The translations under genes were made by a program, and so were the position numbers. Under the pieces are notes generated by a model. That model worked only from the letters and a program-made list of their open reading frames with translations, did no database searches and was not told the origin of the DNA. Shown here in pieces: positions 1 through 11,093 of a stretch of DNA of 64,000 bases (its first letter is position 1; each line of letters begins with the position of its first letter). The stretch lies in NCBI GenBank assembly GCA_947177035.1, contig CAMWSS010000003.1:1-64000 (forward strand), read 5' to 3'. Source of the stretch: an uncultured Porphyromonadaceae bacterium (GTDB lineage: Bacteria > Bacteroidota > Bacteroidia > Bacteroidales > Muribaculaceae).

Positions 1-124
1 CAGTGCGGTCGTTGCGGTTTGTGTTGCCGAGCGAACTGCAGTCATAATCGGCTGCATTCGCCACCGAGGCAATACCCGCAACGGCTGCAACTGCCACCGA
101 TTTGAAGAGTAAATGCTTCTTCAT
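1..124 (-). CDS. N-terminus of a secreted protein (partial, runs off window start)
   Basis: Reverse strand reads MKKHLLFKSVAVAAVAGIASVANAADYDCSSLGNTNRNDRT..., a start plus Sec signal peptide, open to the window edge. Confidence 0.6.
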   Translation of the reverse strand, partial: MKKHLLFKSVAVAAVAGIASVANAADYDCSSLGNTNRNDRT

Positions 125-281
125 AAGTTAAGTGTGTAATGTTAGTTATAATTGTGAATTGTAAAATATCATGGCATTATTACCCGGCAAAAGTAACCTA
201 AAAAATGCAAATTTGCAACTATCAATTGCAAAAAAATCAAAAATCCACAGCATTCACAGCAACATGCCTGACTTCGGCAAT

Positions 282-1364
282 TCAGTCGAGCATCAGGGCG
301 ATGCGGGGCCGGATTGCCGGAAGTCCGGTCACGTCGGCAATGGGGCGGCTGCCGAACATCAGCGCGGTGAGCACTTCGGGGGTGACGTCGAGATCGGGAA
401 CACAGCCTGCCGGCATGGCGGCAATATGCTCGACCGATGCGGAGCGTATGCGATAGCAGCCGCAGTTGTCGGCCACAATCGGATCTGAAACTCTGACGGT
501 TAGGTCGAGCGACGGATTGGCCGCCGCGATTATCGAGAGCGCATGGCCCGCATTGACAACCCGGAGCATGGCGCCGGGCTGGAAGTTTCCGCCTTCAACG
601 TCATCGCCCGGATGGGTCATCAGCGTCAGCGGTCTGTCGGGGCAGCGTTTGCGCATGACGGTGAGCACGGCGTTTGCGGCGTCGTCGCTGTCGGCGAGAA
701 GTTCGGTGATGCGAACCACGTCGGAAGCCGGCTCGTTGCGTCCCCACGCCATGGCCACGACGCGGCCGCTCTCCGCCTCGGCCACGGCGGCAAACGGGGA
801 GTTGCCGATGCGGGCGTCGTCCATCACGGTGAGGAACTGGGTGCGCGATTGCTGAACGGCGCAGAGGCGGGTTGCCGTCAGGCGCTCAAAGTCGGGATAT
901 AGGCGCAGAGGGTCGCCCGATGCCTCGACATAGTTGCCGGAAAAGGGGAAACGGTGGGCGGCGGTGTAGCGCTCGGGGCGGCAGTAGCCCACGGTGGCGA
1001 AGCCGAAGCGCCGGTAGTACTGCCGGAGAGTGTCTGACGCCGGGATCAGGCCGACGAAAGTGTCGCCGCGTCCTGCCGCCTCGGCCACGGCCATAGCCAT
1101 GAGCCGGCTCATGAATCCGCGGGCGCGGTATTTGCGGAGCGTTCCTGCTCCATAGATATAGGCCAGTCCGACTCTGTCGCCGTGAAACGTCATGGCATAG
1201 GATAGCAACAGCAACGAGCTTACGGTCACATTGTCGGTCGGATCGCTGAGGGTCAGGGCGTCGTCATCGCAATATGCTGCGTCGAAAAACATTTTTTTCC
1301 ACTCAGCTCCATCGGCGGGAAAGCACTCCTGCCAGATTTTCAGAATGTCAGCTTTTTTGCTCAT
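282..1364 (-). CDS. GNAT family N-acetyltransferase
   Basis: 360 aa ORF; GNAT-like segment GAGTLRKYRARGFMSRLMAMAVAEAAGRGDTFVGLIPASDTLRQYYRRFGF. Confidence 0.75.
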   Translation of the reverse strand: MSKKADILKIWQECFPADGAEWKKMFFDAAYCDDDALTLSDPTDNVTVSSLLLLSYAMTFHGDRVGLAYIYGAGTLRKYRARGFMSRLMAMAVAEAAGRGDTFVGLIPASDTLRQYYRRFGFATVGYCRPERYTAAHRFPFSGNYVEASGDPLRLYPDFERLTATRLCAVQQSRTQFLTVMDDARIGNSPFAAVAEAESGRVVAMAWGRNEPASDVVRITELLADSDDAANAVLTVMRKRCPDRPLTLMTHPGDDVEGGNFQPGAMLRVVNAGHALSIIAAANPSLDLTVRVSDPIVADNCGCYRIRSASVEHIAAMPAGCVPDLDVTPEVLTALMFGSRPIADVTGLPAIRPRIALMLD

Positions 1365-1458
1365 TTTTCAGGTATCAATAGGAGGGGTCAGTGATGCGGC
1401 ACCGCTAATATATTAAGGAGTGCCTCATCACTGATAACAATCGTGGCATGGCGGCCGT

Positions 1459-2667
1459 TCACGCCTGCTTCAGATCGTGGCCCATGCGGGAGCGCTTCGT
1501 GGCCAGATAGCGTCGGTTGTATTCGTTGGGGGCCGTTTCGATGGGCACTGTCTCGACGATCTCCAGACCATAGCCCTGAAGGCCCACGCGCTTGGTGGGG
1601 TTGTTGCTCATCAGGCGCATTTTTGTCACCCCGATGGCTTTGAGAATCTGAGCTCCGACGCCATAGTCACGCTCGTCGGCCTTGTGGCCCAGACAGATGT
1701 TGGCGTCGACGGTGTCCATGCCCTCTTCCTGGAGCTTATAGGCTTTCATCTTCTCCATCAGTCCGATTCCGCGGCCCTCCTGCATCAGGTAGACCACGGC
1801 GCCGCGGCCCTCGCTCTCGATTCGGCGCATGGCCGTGTGGAGCTGTTCGCCGCAGTCGCAGCGGCGAGAGGCGAAGATGTCGCCGGTGGCACAGCTGGAG
1901 TGCACGCGCACCAGCACCGGCTCGTCAGACTCGCGCAAGTCGCCTTTGATGATGGCTATGTGTTCGAGTCCGTTGCTTTTCTGGCGGAAGGGGATGGCGC
2001 GGAAGTGTCCGTATTCCGTCGGGAGATCCACCTCAACACCCTGCTCGACAAGGCTTTCAGTGCGGTTGCGATATGACACCAGGTCGGCGATGCTGATGAG
2101 TTTGAGGCCCCATTCGTCGGCGAGGCGGCGCAGTTCCGGCAGGCGGGCCATCGATCCGTCGTCGCTCATGATCTCCATGAGCGCAGCGGCGGGCCGCAGT
2201 CCGCTCAGGCGGGCCAGGTCGACGGCGGCTTCGGTGTGGCCCGTGCGGCCGAGCACTCCGGCATCGTTGGCATAGAGCGGGTTGATGTGGCCCGGACGGC
2301 CGAAGGTGGCGGCCACCGACGCGGGGTCGGCCAGGGCGCGGATTGTGGCGCAACGGTCCTGGATGCTCACTCCGGTGGAGCAGCCTTCGAGTTTGTCGAC
2401 GGTGACGGTGAAGGGGGTGCCGAGCACCGAGGTGTTGTCAGGCACCTGCGGGTCAAGCGCGAGTTCGCGTGCACGACTCATGGTGATCGGCGCGCAGAGC
2501 ACTCCGCGGGCGTTTTTGAGCATGAAGTTGACCTGCTCGGGGGTGATCTTCTCGGCCGCGACAATCAGGTCTCCCTCATTTTCGCGGTCTTCGTCGTCAA
2601 CGACAATGACGAACCGGCCCTGCCGGAAATCATCCAGAGCTTCTTCTATAGTATCGAGTTTAATCAT
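1459..2667 (-). CDS. ribBA: Bifunctional 3,4-dihydroxy-2-butanone-4-phosphate synthase / GTP cyclohydrolase II
   Basis: RibB motif [16 protein letters not shown] and RibA motif [21 protein letters not shown]...QEGRGIGL. Confidence 0.95.
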   Translation of the reverse strand: MIKLDTIEEALDDFRQGRFVIVVDDEDRENEGDLIVAAEKITPEQVNFMLKNARGVLCAPITMSRARELALDPQVPDNTSVLGTPFTVTVDKLEGCSTGVSIQDRCATIRALADPASVAATFGRPGHINPLYANDAGVLGRTGHTEAAVDLARLSGLRPAAALMEIMSDDGSMARLPELRRLADEWGLKLISIADLVSYRNRTESLVEQGVEVDLPTEYGHFRAIPFRQKSNGLEHIAIIKGDLRESDEPVLVRVHSSCATGDIFASRRCDCGEQLHTAMRRIESEGRGAVVYLMQEGRGIGLMEKMKAYKLQEEGMDTVDANICLGHKADERDYGVGAQILKAIGVTKMRLMSNNPTKRVGLQGYGLEIVETVPIETAPNEYNRRYLATKRSRMGHDLKQA

Positions 2668-4585
2668 TTTCAGTGGTGATTATATTTTCAATTTTGTCTG
2701 TTTCGTCTTTTATGAGCGCCACCTTGCGGCGGAAACGGAGCTGCCAGCGTCTGGCCAGGAGCCACACCGGCATTCCCAACGGCAGGCACCAGAACATGAA
2801 GCGGCTTCCGGCCGATGCCGCCGACGGGTGGAGAATGCGGAAGTTATGGAGCAGCGGCAGGCGGTTGAGCGCGTTGATAATCCTGACCGAGCGGGAGTTG
2901 GAGAGATATGCGACTGTGAGTTCCAGCGCGGCGGCGACTTCCTGCACTCGCCGCGACGGATATCCGCCGCCGATCCAGTAGTCGCGATAGCTCTGCGGCC
3001 GGCCGAAGTCGGCCTGAAATGAGAGACATGCCTGCCTGAGGGCGGCCGTCATCTCCAGCGCGCGCTCCGTGTCGACTTCCTCGATCACCACCTCTTTGCG
3101 CTGCAGCTCGCGGCGGTCGGTGTTGAGCAGTCCGCGCAGCATGTTTTTATAGGCGTCGGCATTGAACACGGCCGAGTCGTTGACGGCCTTGTAGGTCACG
3201 AAGAAACCGAGTGGCAGCAGGATCGACGAGCTGAGCCACACGCCCTGCCAGACGGCCACCTTGCCGTCGCGCGCCAGTTTCATGCCGGTGTTGTCGATGA
3301 TATAGTAGACAATGAACAGCAGCACTGAGATGACCAGCGGCATTCCGAGGCCGCCTTTGCGTATGATGGCGCCGAGCGGGGCTCCGATAAAGAAGAAGAC
3401 GATGCAGGCCAGCGAGAGGGTGAATTTTTTTTGCAGCTCGATCGAGTGGCGGCGCATGATCTTGGCTTCGTCGTCCATATAGAGCGAGCGGCCGAGGTTT
3501 TCCATGCGCTTCTGCTGCACGGCTCCCTGGGCCGACATGAAATACCGGCGTCGCGCCGAGAGATCGGCCGCGGCAAAGAGCGAGTCGATGTCGACCGGGC
3601 GCGCCATCGCGTCAATATGCTTCGGCTCGGTCACCGACGATCCGTCGGGCGCCACCGTCTCGCGATATCGTTCGAGTCCGAGAATCCGGTCGCCGAGCAG
3701 GGCGTTGCCGATGTCGGTGCCGAGGCTGTCGACCCGCTGATGGAGCGAATCGATCGAGTGAGCGAGCTGGCTGACGTTCTTGCCGATATAGAGCGAGCGC
3801 ATGTCGCTCTCGTCCATGCGGGTGAAGTTGGCGTCGAAGTCGAGCATGAACTGCTTGAGCCTGAAGCTTTCGCGGCGATAGAGCTGATTGCGGGCCGCGG
3901 TGTTGACTCCGGTGGCGTCGCGCAGATTCTCGAACAGTTCGCCGGTGTGCATGGTCAGATAGAGGTGGGTCTTGTCGTCGCTCATGGCCAGCGCGGCCGA
4001 GTCGGCCAGGATCACCCTTGACCGCTCGAAGCCCTGACGGATGTCGTAGATCATCACGTCATAGAGCATTCCCGTTTCGTGGTTCTTCTCGCTGACGAAT
4101 ATGTTGACGTTAGGGAGCTGATAGTTGAACTCGCCCTCCTTAATGTCGAGTTCGGGCGATTTCTGCCTCATCGATCGCAGCAGGGTCCACATGCGCGCCT
4201 GGGCCAGCGGCAGGGCGTTGTTCTGGAAGAAAAAGGCGCCTATCGAGATGAAGACCATGAGCCATATAAGCGGCTTCATGACCCGGAAGAGCGAGATGCC
4301 TCCCGCCTTCATTGCCGTCAGCTCGAAGCTTTCGCCGAGGTTGCCGAACGTCATCAGCGAGGCCAGCAGAATCGCCAGCGGCAGAGCCAGGGGCACCATC
4401 GACAGGGCGGCATAGAAAAACAGTTCGGCCAGCACGTCAATGCTCAGGCCCTTGCCGACCAGGTCGTCGATATGCTGCCACAGGAACTGCATCAGCACAA
4501 TGAACGTGCAGATCAGGAAGGTCATCACAAAGAGCGGCAAAAAGCTCTTGAGCATGAACCGGTCAAGTTGCTTTAGCGGAAACAT
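2660..4585 (-). CDS. LptF/LptG (YjgP/YjgQ) family permease
   Basis: 641 aa; N-terminal [47 protein letters not shown] typical of LptF/G family; overlaps ribBA start. Confidence 0.85.
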   Translation of the reverse strand: MFPLKQLDRFMLKSFLPLFVMTFLICTFIVLMQFLWQHIDDLVGKGLSIDVLAELFFYAALSMVPLALPLAILLASLMTFGNLGESFELTAMKAGGISLFRVMKPLIWLMVFISIGAFFFQNNALPLAQARMWTLLRSMRQKSPELDIKEGEFNYQLPNVNIFVSEKNHETGMLYDVMIYDIRQGFERSRVILADSAALAMSDDKTHLYLTMHTGELFENLRDATGVNTAARNQLYRRESFRLKQFMLDFDANFTRMDESDMRSLYIGKNVSQLAHSIDSLHQRVDSLGTDIGNALLGDRILGLERYRETVAPDGSSVTEPKHIDAMARPVDIDSLFAAADLSARRRYFMSAQGAVQQKRMENLGRSLYMDDEAKIMRRHSIELQKKFTLSLACIVFFFIGAPLGAIIRKGGLGMPLVISVLLFIVYYIIDNTGMKLARDGKVAVWQGVWLSSSILLPLGFFVTYKAVNDSAVFNADAYKNMLRGLLNTDRRELQRKEVVIEEVDTERALEMTAALRQACLSFQADFGRPQSYRDYWIGGGYPSRRVQEVAAALELTVAYLSNSRSVRIINALNRLPLLHNFRILHPSAASAGSRFMFWCLPLGMPVWLLARRWQLRFRRKVALIKDETDKIENIITTEND

Positions 4586-4674
4586 GGTGCAAAGTTACGC
4601 AGAATTCTCCGCGTGCGCAACAATTTGGATGTTTCGCCGTTTTTATGTAAGTTTGCAGTGTAAAAACCAATCGA

Positions 4675-5262
4675 ATGAAAAGATTTATTCTTGTCGCCAT
4701 AGTGGCGATTGTCGGCCAGTTGGCCGGAATCCAGGCCCAGAATGCCGTTTACGATATGGCCATAGCGCCCAAGGACACGGCGCGCGTCCAGTCGGTCCAC
4801 GACCCGATTCCGGGGCCAGGCTATGCAGGCGCGGCCTCGCTCGACATTCTTGCCGCAGGCCCATACGGAAACACGGCCATCGGCGCCACGACGGTGCACG
4901 GGGTGATGTTTCGGGAGCGCTATTATTTCGGAGCCGGAGCCGGCTTCCTGCATGACACCGGCAACTCGAAATGGACCATCCCCGTGTTTGCCGAAGGACG
5001 CATATATTTCAAGTCGGCCAGCCGCAGGATCTATCCCAACATCGGCATACGCGCCGGCGGCCTGATAGCGCAGCAGGGCGGCACGGGTTTCTACAGCACG
5101 CTGACGGCCGGAGTGCGGATTCCGCTTGGCCGGCGTCTGGGCCTGATCGGCGAGGTCGGCCCGCAGCTCACGTCGAAATACGTCAGCGACGGATATAACG
5201 CCCCGTATCGCTCGCAGGGCAACAGATTCGGCTTCGCGATCAGAGTGGGGCTGTCGTTCTGA
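4675..5262 (+). CDS. Outer-membrane beta-barrel-like secreted protein
   Basis: 195 aa, signal peptide ending in IQAQ, amphipathic strands, terminal aromatic residue (RVGLSF). Confidence 0.55.
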   Translation: MKRFILVAIVAIVGQLAGIQAQNAVYDMAIAPKDTARVQSVHDPIPGPGYAGAASLDILAAGPYGNTAIGATTVHGVMFRERYYFGAGAGFLHDTGNSKWTIPVFAEGRIYFKSASRRIYPNIGIRAGGLIAQQGGTGFYSTLTAGVRIPLGRRLGLIGEVGPQLTSKYVSDGYNAPYRSQGNRFGFAIRVGLSF

Positions 5263-5322
5263 GCGGATTTTCCAAGCATCGCATTTTTTTAACACAATTC
5301 TTTCACCTATACAGTTATACAC

Positions 5323-7932
5323 ATGAAAAAGACCCTCTTCAAGTGGCTGATGGCGCTGATGGCGGTGGTTTCCGTCACGGCCATGCAGTCATGCAAAGAC
5401 GACGGACCCGACGACAACGGCGGCGGACTCGGCAAATATGACTTCACGATAGCCGAAGACGACCTCTATCATAGCGTCGACAAAAATGGCGGACAGATCG
5501 AGATCGACATCCTGACGAGCCTGCCCAAAACACAATGGACGGTAGAATACGACGCCAACTGGCTCATGGCCATGCAGGGGTCGACCATCGACGGCCACGC
5601 ATCGCTCACGATCAACGTGCAGCCCAATTCCGACAACCGGCGCGAGGCCACAGTGAAAGTCAGCAGCCTGACCCGCAACTACAACATCACCATCCGCCAG
5701 TATGGAGTCAACGGCGTCGAGGCCGAAGAGGACTTCCAGGTGAAACCGACCGGAGCGACGGCATCGTCGGAACAGCCGGGCAGCGGCGAAATCAAATACA
5801 GCTATGACGACGATCCGGAGACAATGTATCACTCGCACTGGACCAACACCCGGATGCCGGTGACGCTGGAATATTACTTCTCCGGCCAGGAGTCGATCGA
5901 CTATATCGACTATGTGCCCCGCATGGGCGGCGGCAACGGCGCTTTCGGCAAGCTCAGCGTCGAGGTGGCAACCAATGCTTCACGCAGCAACTATCAGTCT
6001 ATCGGCGATTTCGACTTCCAGGAGCAGGCCACATCAAGCCGCATCAACCTGCCTGAGAGCATGAAAGCCACCGGCGTGAAATTCATCGTCAAGTCCGGAA
6101 CCGGCGGATTCGCGTCGTGTGCCGAGATGAAGTTCTGGCGCCGCAACACCGACCGCAAGCTCGACAAGGAGCTGCTGACGGTGTTTACCGACCTGACCTG
6201 CACCGAGCTGAAACCGGGTGTAGGGCCTGAAGAGATCGGCGCCCTGAGCAACGAGTTCTTCCAGGATCTGGCCGAGATCATACGCACCGACTCTTATGAC
6301 CCGATCGAGAAGCTGATCCGCATCCACGAATATGAACCGTATTCCAACCCCGTGGAATGGGCCGAGAAGCTGATGACCAAGATATACAGCAATCTCGACA
6401 ACCCGATGGGCATACACGTCACCAAAGGCCAGACCGTGATCCTGTGTGTAGGCCCGACCCACGGCCACAGCGTGTCGGTTATGTGTGTGGGCGAGCACAA
6501 GGCGTCGGGCAGCGACGACTATGCCATCCCCGATGCCTCAGGCCCGTCGTATCTGCTGACCGAGGGCGTCAACGTGCTCACGATGACCTCCGACGGCCAG
6601 CTGTTCCTGATGTACACCGCCGATCCTTCGCAGCCGAAGATCAAGGTGCACGTTCCCGTCGGCGACAACGGCCGCCTGGCCGGCTACTTCGACCTGAAGG
6701 AGCACAAGACCGACGAAATGTATAAGAAGATCGTGGCAAAGGCCACCCACAAATACTTCGTCGTGAAGGGCGAGCGCATGATGTTCATGTTCCACCGCAA
6801 CAGCCTGGCCTGCTCGTCGATGGTGAGCGCCATCCAGACCTGGGACCAGTTCGTGAAATGGCAGCAGGACTTCATGGGCATCGACGATGTGCGCCCCTCG
6901 AAGTGGAACAACCACCTGATGGGAGTGTCGATGGAAGGAGCCTACATGTGGGCCAGCAACTGGCGCATGGGCTTCATCAACACATATCTCGGCAACATCC
7001 TTGAATATAACCAGCTGATGGCCGAAGAGGACAACGCCTGGGGTCCCAACCACGAGATGGGCCACGTCAACCAGCTGGCCATCAACTGGATCTCGACCAC
7101 CGAGAGCTCCAACAACCTCTTCTCCAACTATGTGCTCCACAAGCTCGGCAAATACAAGAGCCGCGGCAAGGGCCTGATGTACCGCCACGAAAACATGTAC
7201 CGGTACGATGAATGCTGGGCCAACTTCACCTGGCACGACACCGGACTCTATCAGGGCGAGGACGCCGAACTGCACATGCGCATGAACTGGCAGCTCTGGA
7301 ACTATTACCACCGCGTGCTCGGCGACGAAAAATTCTTTGCCCGCGTCTTCCAGAAGATGCGCGAAGTGGGCCTGAGCGAAGGCGAGGATCCCGGCCGCAA
7401 GCAGCTGGAATATGCCAAGGCCTGCGCCGACGCAGCCGGCGAGGACCTGACCGACTTCTTCGAAGCCTGGGGCTTCTTCCGTCCGATCACCACCACGGTA
7501 GAGCAATACGGCACTTATACCTATCGCGTCACCCAGACCATGATCAACTCGGCCAAGAGCCACATGGCCCAGTATCCCAAACCCCGACACGCGTTTGAGT
7601 ATATCGAAGACCGCCATGCGTCGGAGTTCCCGACCGGCGACTACCGCTACTCGACAGTCGGCGACGTCGGCCACTATTCGACATATGCCGAAAACAAGCA
7701 GCTTTCGGGCGGCATCTCGGCCAACATCAACGGACGCACCGTCAAGATCAACAATGGCAACGAGGCAGTGGCCTTCGAGGTGCGCACTGTCGGCAACGAC
7801 GGTTCTTACGGCGAAATCCGCTGGGCATCTAACTTCCTGACCTTCACCGTGCCGTCAGAAGTCAACATAAGCGGCACCGCCCTCTATGCGGTGCAGGCCG
7901 ACGGCCAACGCCGACAGCTGGGCAAGTTCTGA
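5323..7932 (+). CDS. M60-like (enhancin family) metallopeptidase lipoprotein with BACON and F5/8-type C-like domains
   Basis: Lipobox TAMQSC; BACON-like GGQIEIDILTS...WTVEYDANW...NRREATVKVSS; zinc motif NHEMGHVNQ. Confidence 0.85.
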   Translation: MKKTLFKWLMALMAVVSVTAMQSCKDDGPDDNGGGLGKYDFTIAEDDLYHSVDKNGGQIEIDILTSLPKTQWTVEYDANWLMAMQGSTIDGHASLTINVQPNSDNRREATVKVSSLTRNYNITIRQYGVNGVEAEEDFQVKPTGATASSEQPGSGEIKYSYDDDPETMYHSHWTNTRMPVTLEYYFSGQESIDYIDYVPRMGGGNGAFGKLSVEVATNASRSNYQSIGDFDFQEQATSSRINLPESMKATGVKFIVKSGTGGFASCAEMKFWRRNTDRKLDKELLTVFTDLTCTELKPGVGPEEIGALSNEFFQDLAEIIRTDSYDPIEKLIRIHEYEPYSNPVEWAEKLMTKIYSNLDNPMGIHVTKGQTVILCVGPTHGHSVSVMCVGEHKASGSDDYAIPDASGPSYLLTEGVNVLTMTSDGQLFLMYTADPSQPKIKVHVPVGDNGRLAGYFDLKEHKTDEMYKKIVAKATHKYFVVKGERMMFMFHRNSLACSSMVSAIQTWDQFVKWQQDFMGIDDVRPSKWNNHLMGVSMEGAYMWASNWRMGFINTYLGNILEYNQLMAEEDNAWGPNHEMGHVNQLAINWISTTESSNNLFSNYVLHKLGKYKSRGKGLMYRHENMYRYDECWANFTWHDTGLYQGEDAELHMRMNWQLWNYYHRVLGDEKFFARVFQKMREVGLSEGEDPGRKQLEYAKACADAAGEDLTDFFEAWGFFRPITTTVEQYGTYTYRVTQTMINSAKSHMAQYPKPRHAFEYIEDRHASEFPTGDYRYSTVGDVGHYSTYAENKQLSGGISANINGRTVKINNGNEAVAFEVRTVGNDGSYGEIRWASNFLTFTVPSEVNISGTALYAVQADGQRRQLGKF

Positions 7933-7973
7933 TCCGGAGCCTGTCTGCCCAACCTATCACAGACACTTAACTC

Positions 7974-8011
7974 CCGCCCGGTCCGCCGCAATCCTCTGGC
8001 GGACCGGGCGG
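7974..8011 (+). terminator. Rho-independent-like hairpin after M60 peptidase
   Basis: CCGCCCGGTCCGCC gcaatcctct GGCGGACCGGGCGG perfect inverted repeat; no following T-tract. Confidence 0.6.
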
Positions 8012-8027
8012 ATAACTAACAAGACCA

Positions 8028-8750
8028 ATGAGACTGAAGCACCTGCTGCTCGGACTGGCCGTCACCGCCATGACGGCCGGCGCCATCGAGCCTGTAAAGC
8101 CCGACATGGAGCAAATACGCGCCGAGGTGACAAACCCCAAGTCGCGCTACTACTACCCGAAACTCATGGCGGAATATGAACGCAACGACACGGTGATGAC
8201 GGCCGACGACTACCGCCACCTGTATCTCGGCGCCGTGTTCCAGGAGGATTTCAACCCCTATCGCCATTCGGCCTATGCCGGCCTGATCGAGGAGCTGTAT
8301 TACAAAAGCCACCACTCGCGGTCGGAATGCGACTCGATCATCAAGTATGCCGAGATTTCGCTCAAAGACAACCCGTTCGACCTCAGGCAGATCAACTTCC
8401 TGATCTATGCCCTGCGCGAAAAGAAGAAAAACAACCTGGCCAACATATGGCAGTTCAGGCTCAACCACCTGCTCGAAGCGATAGCCGGCACCGGCACCGG
8501 ACTCGATCCCGAAAACGCCTGGTATGTGATCTATCCCCGACACGAGTATTACGTGGTCAACCTTCTGGGCCGGGTGGCCGACAAGCAGGAATTCGAGCCT
8601 CCATACTTCGACCGCATCTCGCTGGTTCCCAAGAGCGAGAAAGATCCCGCGGCATATTACTTCAACGTGCGCCACATTCTTGAAGAATATCTCCGCAAGT
8701 TTCCCGAAGAACCAGATATTCCCGAAGAGCAGAACCTGCCGGCGGAGTAA
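8028..8750 (+). CDS. DUF4919-like secreted protein
   Basis: 240 aa, signal peptide, AEVTNPKSRYYYPKLMAEYERNDTVMTADDYRHLYLGAVFQEDFNPYR. Confidence 0.65.
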   Translation: MRLKHLLLGLAVTAMTAGAIEPVKPDMEQIRAEVTNPKSRYYYPKLMAEYERNDTVMTADDYRHLYLGAVFQEDFNPYRHSAYAGLIEELYYKSHHSRSECDSIIKYAEISLKDNPFDLRQINFLIYALREKKKNNLANIWQFRLNHLLEAIAGTGTGLDPENAWYVIYPRHEYYVVNLLGRVADKQEFEPPYFDRISLVPKSEKDPAAYYFNVRHILEEYLRKFPEEPDIPEEQNLPAE

Positions 8751-8818
8751 TTTGTTAGAATTCACAGATAAATACGTAAATTTGCACTGAAATAAAAACC
8801 AAAATTCACTTTAAGACA

Positions 8819-9442
8819 ATGAACGACAAGAACTTTGACCGCATCAGCTATGCTCTTGGTCTGAGCATGGGCAACAACTTCCGCGCATCAGGAATCGAAA
8901 GCATCAACGTGGCTGACTTCGCCGAAGGCGTGCAGGCCGTTTTTTCCGGCTCGACAGACCTGAAAATGAGCTATGATGAAGCCAAGGAAGAGATCCGCAA
9001 ATACTTCACCGCCATGCAGGAACGCCAGCAGGCCGAAGCAGCCAAAGCCGGCGAACAGAACCGCCGCCTCGGAGCGGCATATCTGGCCGACAACGGCAAG
9101 CGCCCCGAAGTGGTGACCACCGCATCGGGCCTGCAATATGAAATCATCCGCAAGGGCGAAGGCGCCACTCCCAAAGACACCGACCGCGTCAAGGTGCACT
9201 ACACCGGACGCCTGATCGACGGCACCGTGTTTGACGACTCCGTTGAACGCGGCGAACCGGCCACCTTCGGCGTGACCCAGGTTATCCCCGGATGGGTCGA
9301 AGCCCTTCAGCTGATGCCTGTCGGCTCGAAATGGCGTCTGCACATCCCGTCGGAACTGGCCTACGGACCAAACGGAGCCGGCGGTGTGATCGGTCCCGAC
9401 GCCGTGCTCGTCTTCGACGTTGAGCTTCTCGAGATTCTCTAA
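8819..9442 (+). CDS. FKBP-type peptidyl-prolyl cis-trans isomerase
   Basis: VKVHYTGRLIDGTVFDDSVERGEPATFGVTQVIPGWVEALQLMPVGSKWRLHIPSELAYG. Confidence 0.93.
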   Translation: MNDKNFDRISYALGLSMGNNFRASGIESINVADFAEGVQAVFSGSTDLKMSYDEAKEEIRKYFTAMQERQQAEAAKAGEQNRRLGAAYLADNGKRPEVVTTASGLQYEIIRKGEGATPKDTDRVKVHYTGRLIDGTVFDDSVERGEPATFGVTQVIPGWVEALQLMPVGSKWRLHIPSELAYGPNGAGGVIGPDAVLVFDVELLEIL

Positions 9443-9470
9443 ACCAACAACCAGTCATATATCAACTATT

Positions 9471-10400
9471 ATGAAACACTTCTCACTGACAGCCCTCGCC
9501 GCCGCCACCCTGCTCTGCGGCGCCATGACATCATGTGGCGACAACACCGGAGCGGCAGCCGCAGACGGCGAAACCCTGCAGCAGCGTCTTGACAACACTC
9601 TGGCTTCGGCCAAAACATTTGCCGATAGCCTCACCGCCGTCGAAGGCACCTTCATCGGCGCGTTTTTCAACGCACAGATGAGCGCCCCCAACCTCCCCAA
9701 GCCCATCAACAAGAGCGAGTTCATCCGCGGCATGAGAGACGCTCTCAAATGCGACACGGCCGACATGAGCTATATCTATGGCTTCAACTCAGGCGCGACC
9801 GCCCTGCAGACGTATGCCGATCTGGCCAAGAATGAAGGAGTGAACCGCGAGGCGTTTGTCAACACGATCGTCGCCGCCCTGCGTCTCGACTCGGTCAGCC
9901 AGGAAGAACTGACTCCGATCCGCGCCGAATTCGAGAACTACAACCGCCTGGTGGCCCAGAGAGCCGAAGAGAAAGCCAAAGAAGAGGCCCGCAACTCCGA
10001 CACCGGCAAGGCAAACATTGCCGCCGCCGCTGACTATGCCAAGCGCCTCGACGGCAGCTCCGACTTCATGAAACATGATTCCGGACTCTATCACCGCGTG
10101 ATCACCGAAGGCTCGGGCGACAAGCTCGCTGTCAACGAACGCGTCAACGTGAACTACACAATGAGCCATCTCGACGGCACCGAAATCAGCTCGACGAGCA
10201 CTCCGCGCCCGATGTATGTGGCTTCGCCCACGGTCAACGCCCTCCGTTCGGTCCTGCCCCTGATGAAGGCCGGCGAAACCGCTGAATTCTTCGTGCCCTA
10301 CGAACACGCTTATGGCGAACTCGGCAACGAACCCGCCGGCGTGGGCCCCTGCGAATCGCTCATGATCAAGGTGACAGTCACCCCGATCGACGCAAAATAA
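9471..10400 (+). CDS. FKBP-type peptidyl-prolyl isomerase lipoprotein
   Basis: Start MKHFSLTALAAATLLCGAMTSCGD (lipobox); FKBP_N-like N-terminal region and a divergent FKBP domain (VNVNYTMSHLDGTEISS). Confidence 0.82.
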   Translation: MKHFSLTALAAATLLCGAMTSCGDNTGAAAADGETLQQRLDNTLASAKTFADSLTAVEGTFIGAFFNAQMSAPNLPKPINKSEFIRGMRDALKCDTADMSYIYGFNSGATALQTYADLAKNEGVNREAFVNTIVAALRLDSVSQEELTPIRAEFENYNRLVAQRAEEKAKEEARNSDTGKANIAAAADYAKRLDGSSDFMKHDSGLYHRVITEGSGDKLAVNERVNVNYTMSHLDGTEISSTSTPRPMYVASPTVNALRSVLPLMKAGETAEFFVPYEHAYGELGNEPAGVGPCESLMIKVTVTPIDAK

Positions 10401-10426
10401 CGCTTTTCCGGCACACAGCTCTTCCG

Positions 10427-10463
10427 GCACCGGACGCCCCCCATAGCGTCCGGTGCTTTTTTT
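10427..10463 (+). terminator. Intrinsic terminator after tandem FKBP genes
   Basis: GCACCGGACGC cccccata GCGTCCGGTGC TTTTTTT. Confidence 0.9.
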
Positions 10464-10548
10464 GCGCCGGCTCGGAGGCCTACTGCCGATGCTCCGCACG
10501 GAAATCTACCGTCAGGCCCTGTCGCCGACCCTTACCTTTGCTGTCGAT

Positions 10549-11091
10549 ATGAAAATCGACAGCAAATTCTTTGAGCAGCGCTGGGTCCGGGCGATCCAGG
10601 CTGAGTTCGGCGCCCAGGGGGTGCTCGCAGTGATCCGTCTTCTGACTTCAATTTTTGATTCGCCGGAAGGCTATTGGCGCGACTGGTCGGCGATGGACCA
10701 GGCCGTGCTGGCCGGCGAGACAGGCATGACGGTCGACGAGGTCAAGCGTCTGATAGACCGGCTGGTGGAGTACGACATCATCAACGGCGACAAGCTCCGG
10801 CGACACCACACAGTAACCTCCCGCACCATCCAGCTGGAATACATACGCCAGGCTGGTGTGGCACGCGCGCGCAAACTCGACTGGAAGACACACCCGCTGA
10901 TTTCACTGGAGGAGCTGCTGGAATTGGGCATAGCTCCGGCCATCGTCGAGGATTTCGATGAGGAATACGGCGTGCCGCTCCCCGTCAGCCGCCGCGCGCC
11001 AGAACTATATCCCGGATTCCGACAGGTGAGACTGCGTCACCGCGACCCCTGTGTCCACATCTATCGCGTGGTCAGGCTCAAAAAAACCTGA
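10549..11091 (+). CDS. DUF4373 / Lin1244-like domain protein
   Basis: MKIDSKFFEQRWVRAIQAEFGAQGVLAVIRLLTSIFDSPEGYWRDW...; ATG preceded by TACCTTTGC promoter-like box. Confidence 0.6.
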   Translation: MKIDSKFFEQRWVRAIQAEFGAQGVLAVIRLLTSIFDSPEGYWRDWSAMDQAVLAGETGMTVDEVKRLIDRLVEYDIINGDKLRRHHTVTSRTIQLEYIRQAGVARARKLDWKTHPLISLEELLELGIAPAIVEDFDEEYGVPLPVSRRAPELYPGFRQVRLRHRDPCVHIYRVVRLKKT

Positions 11092-11093
11092 TT

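Noticed and set aside
6538-7674. 378-aa minus-strand ORF inside the M60 peptidase
   Set aside because: Antisense shadow of a well-supported gene; composition (V/G/H/A/L-rich) is typical of reverse-frame artefacts
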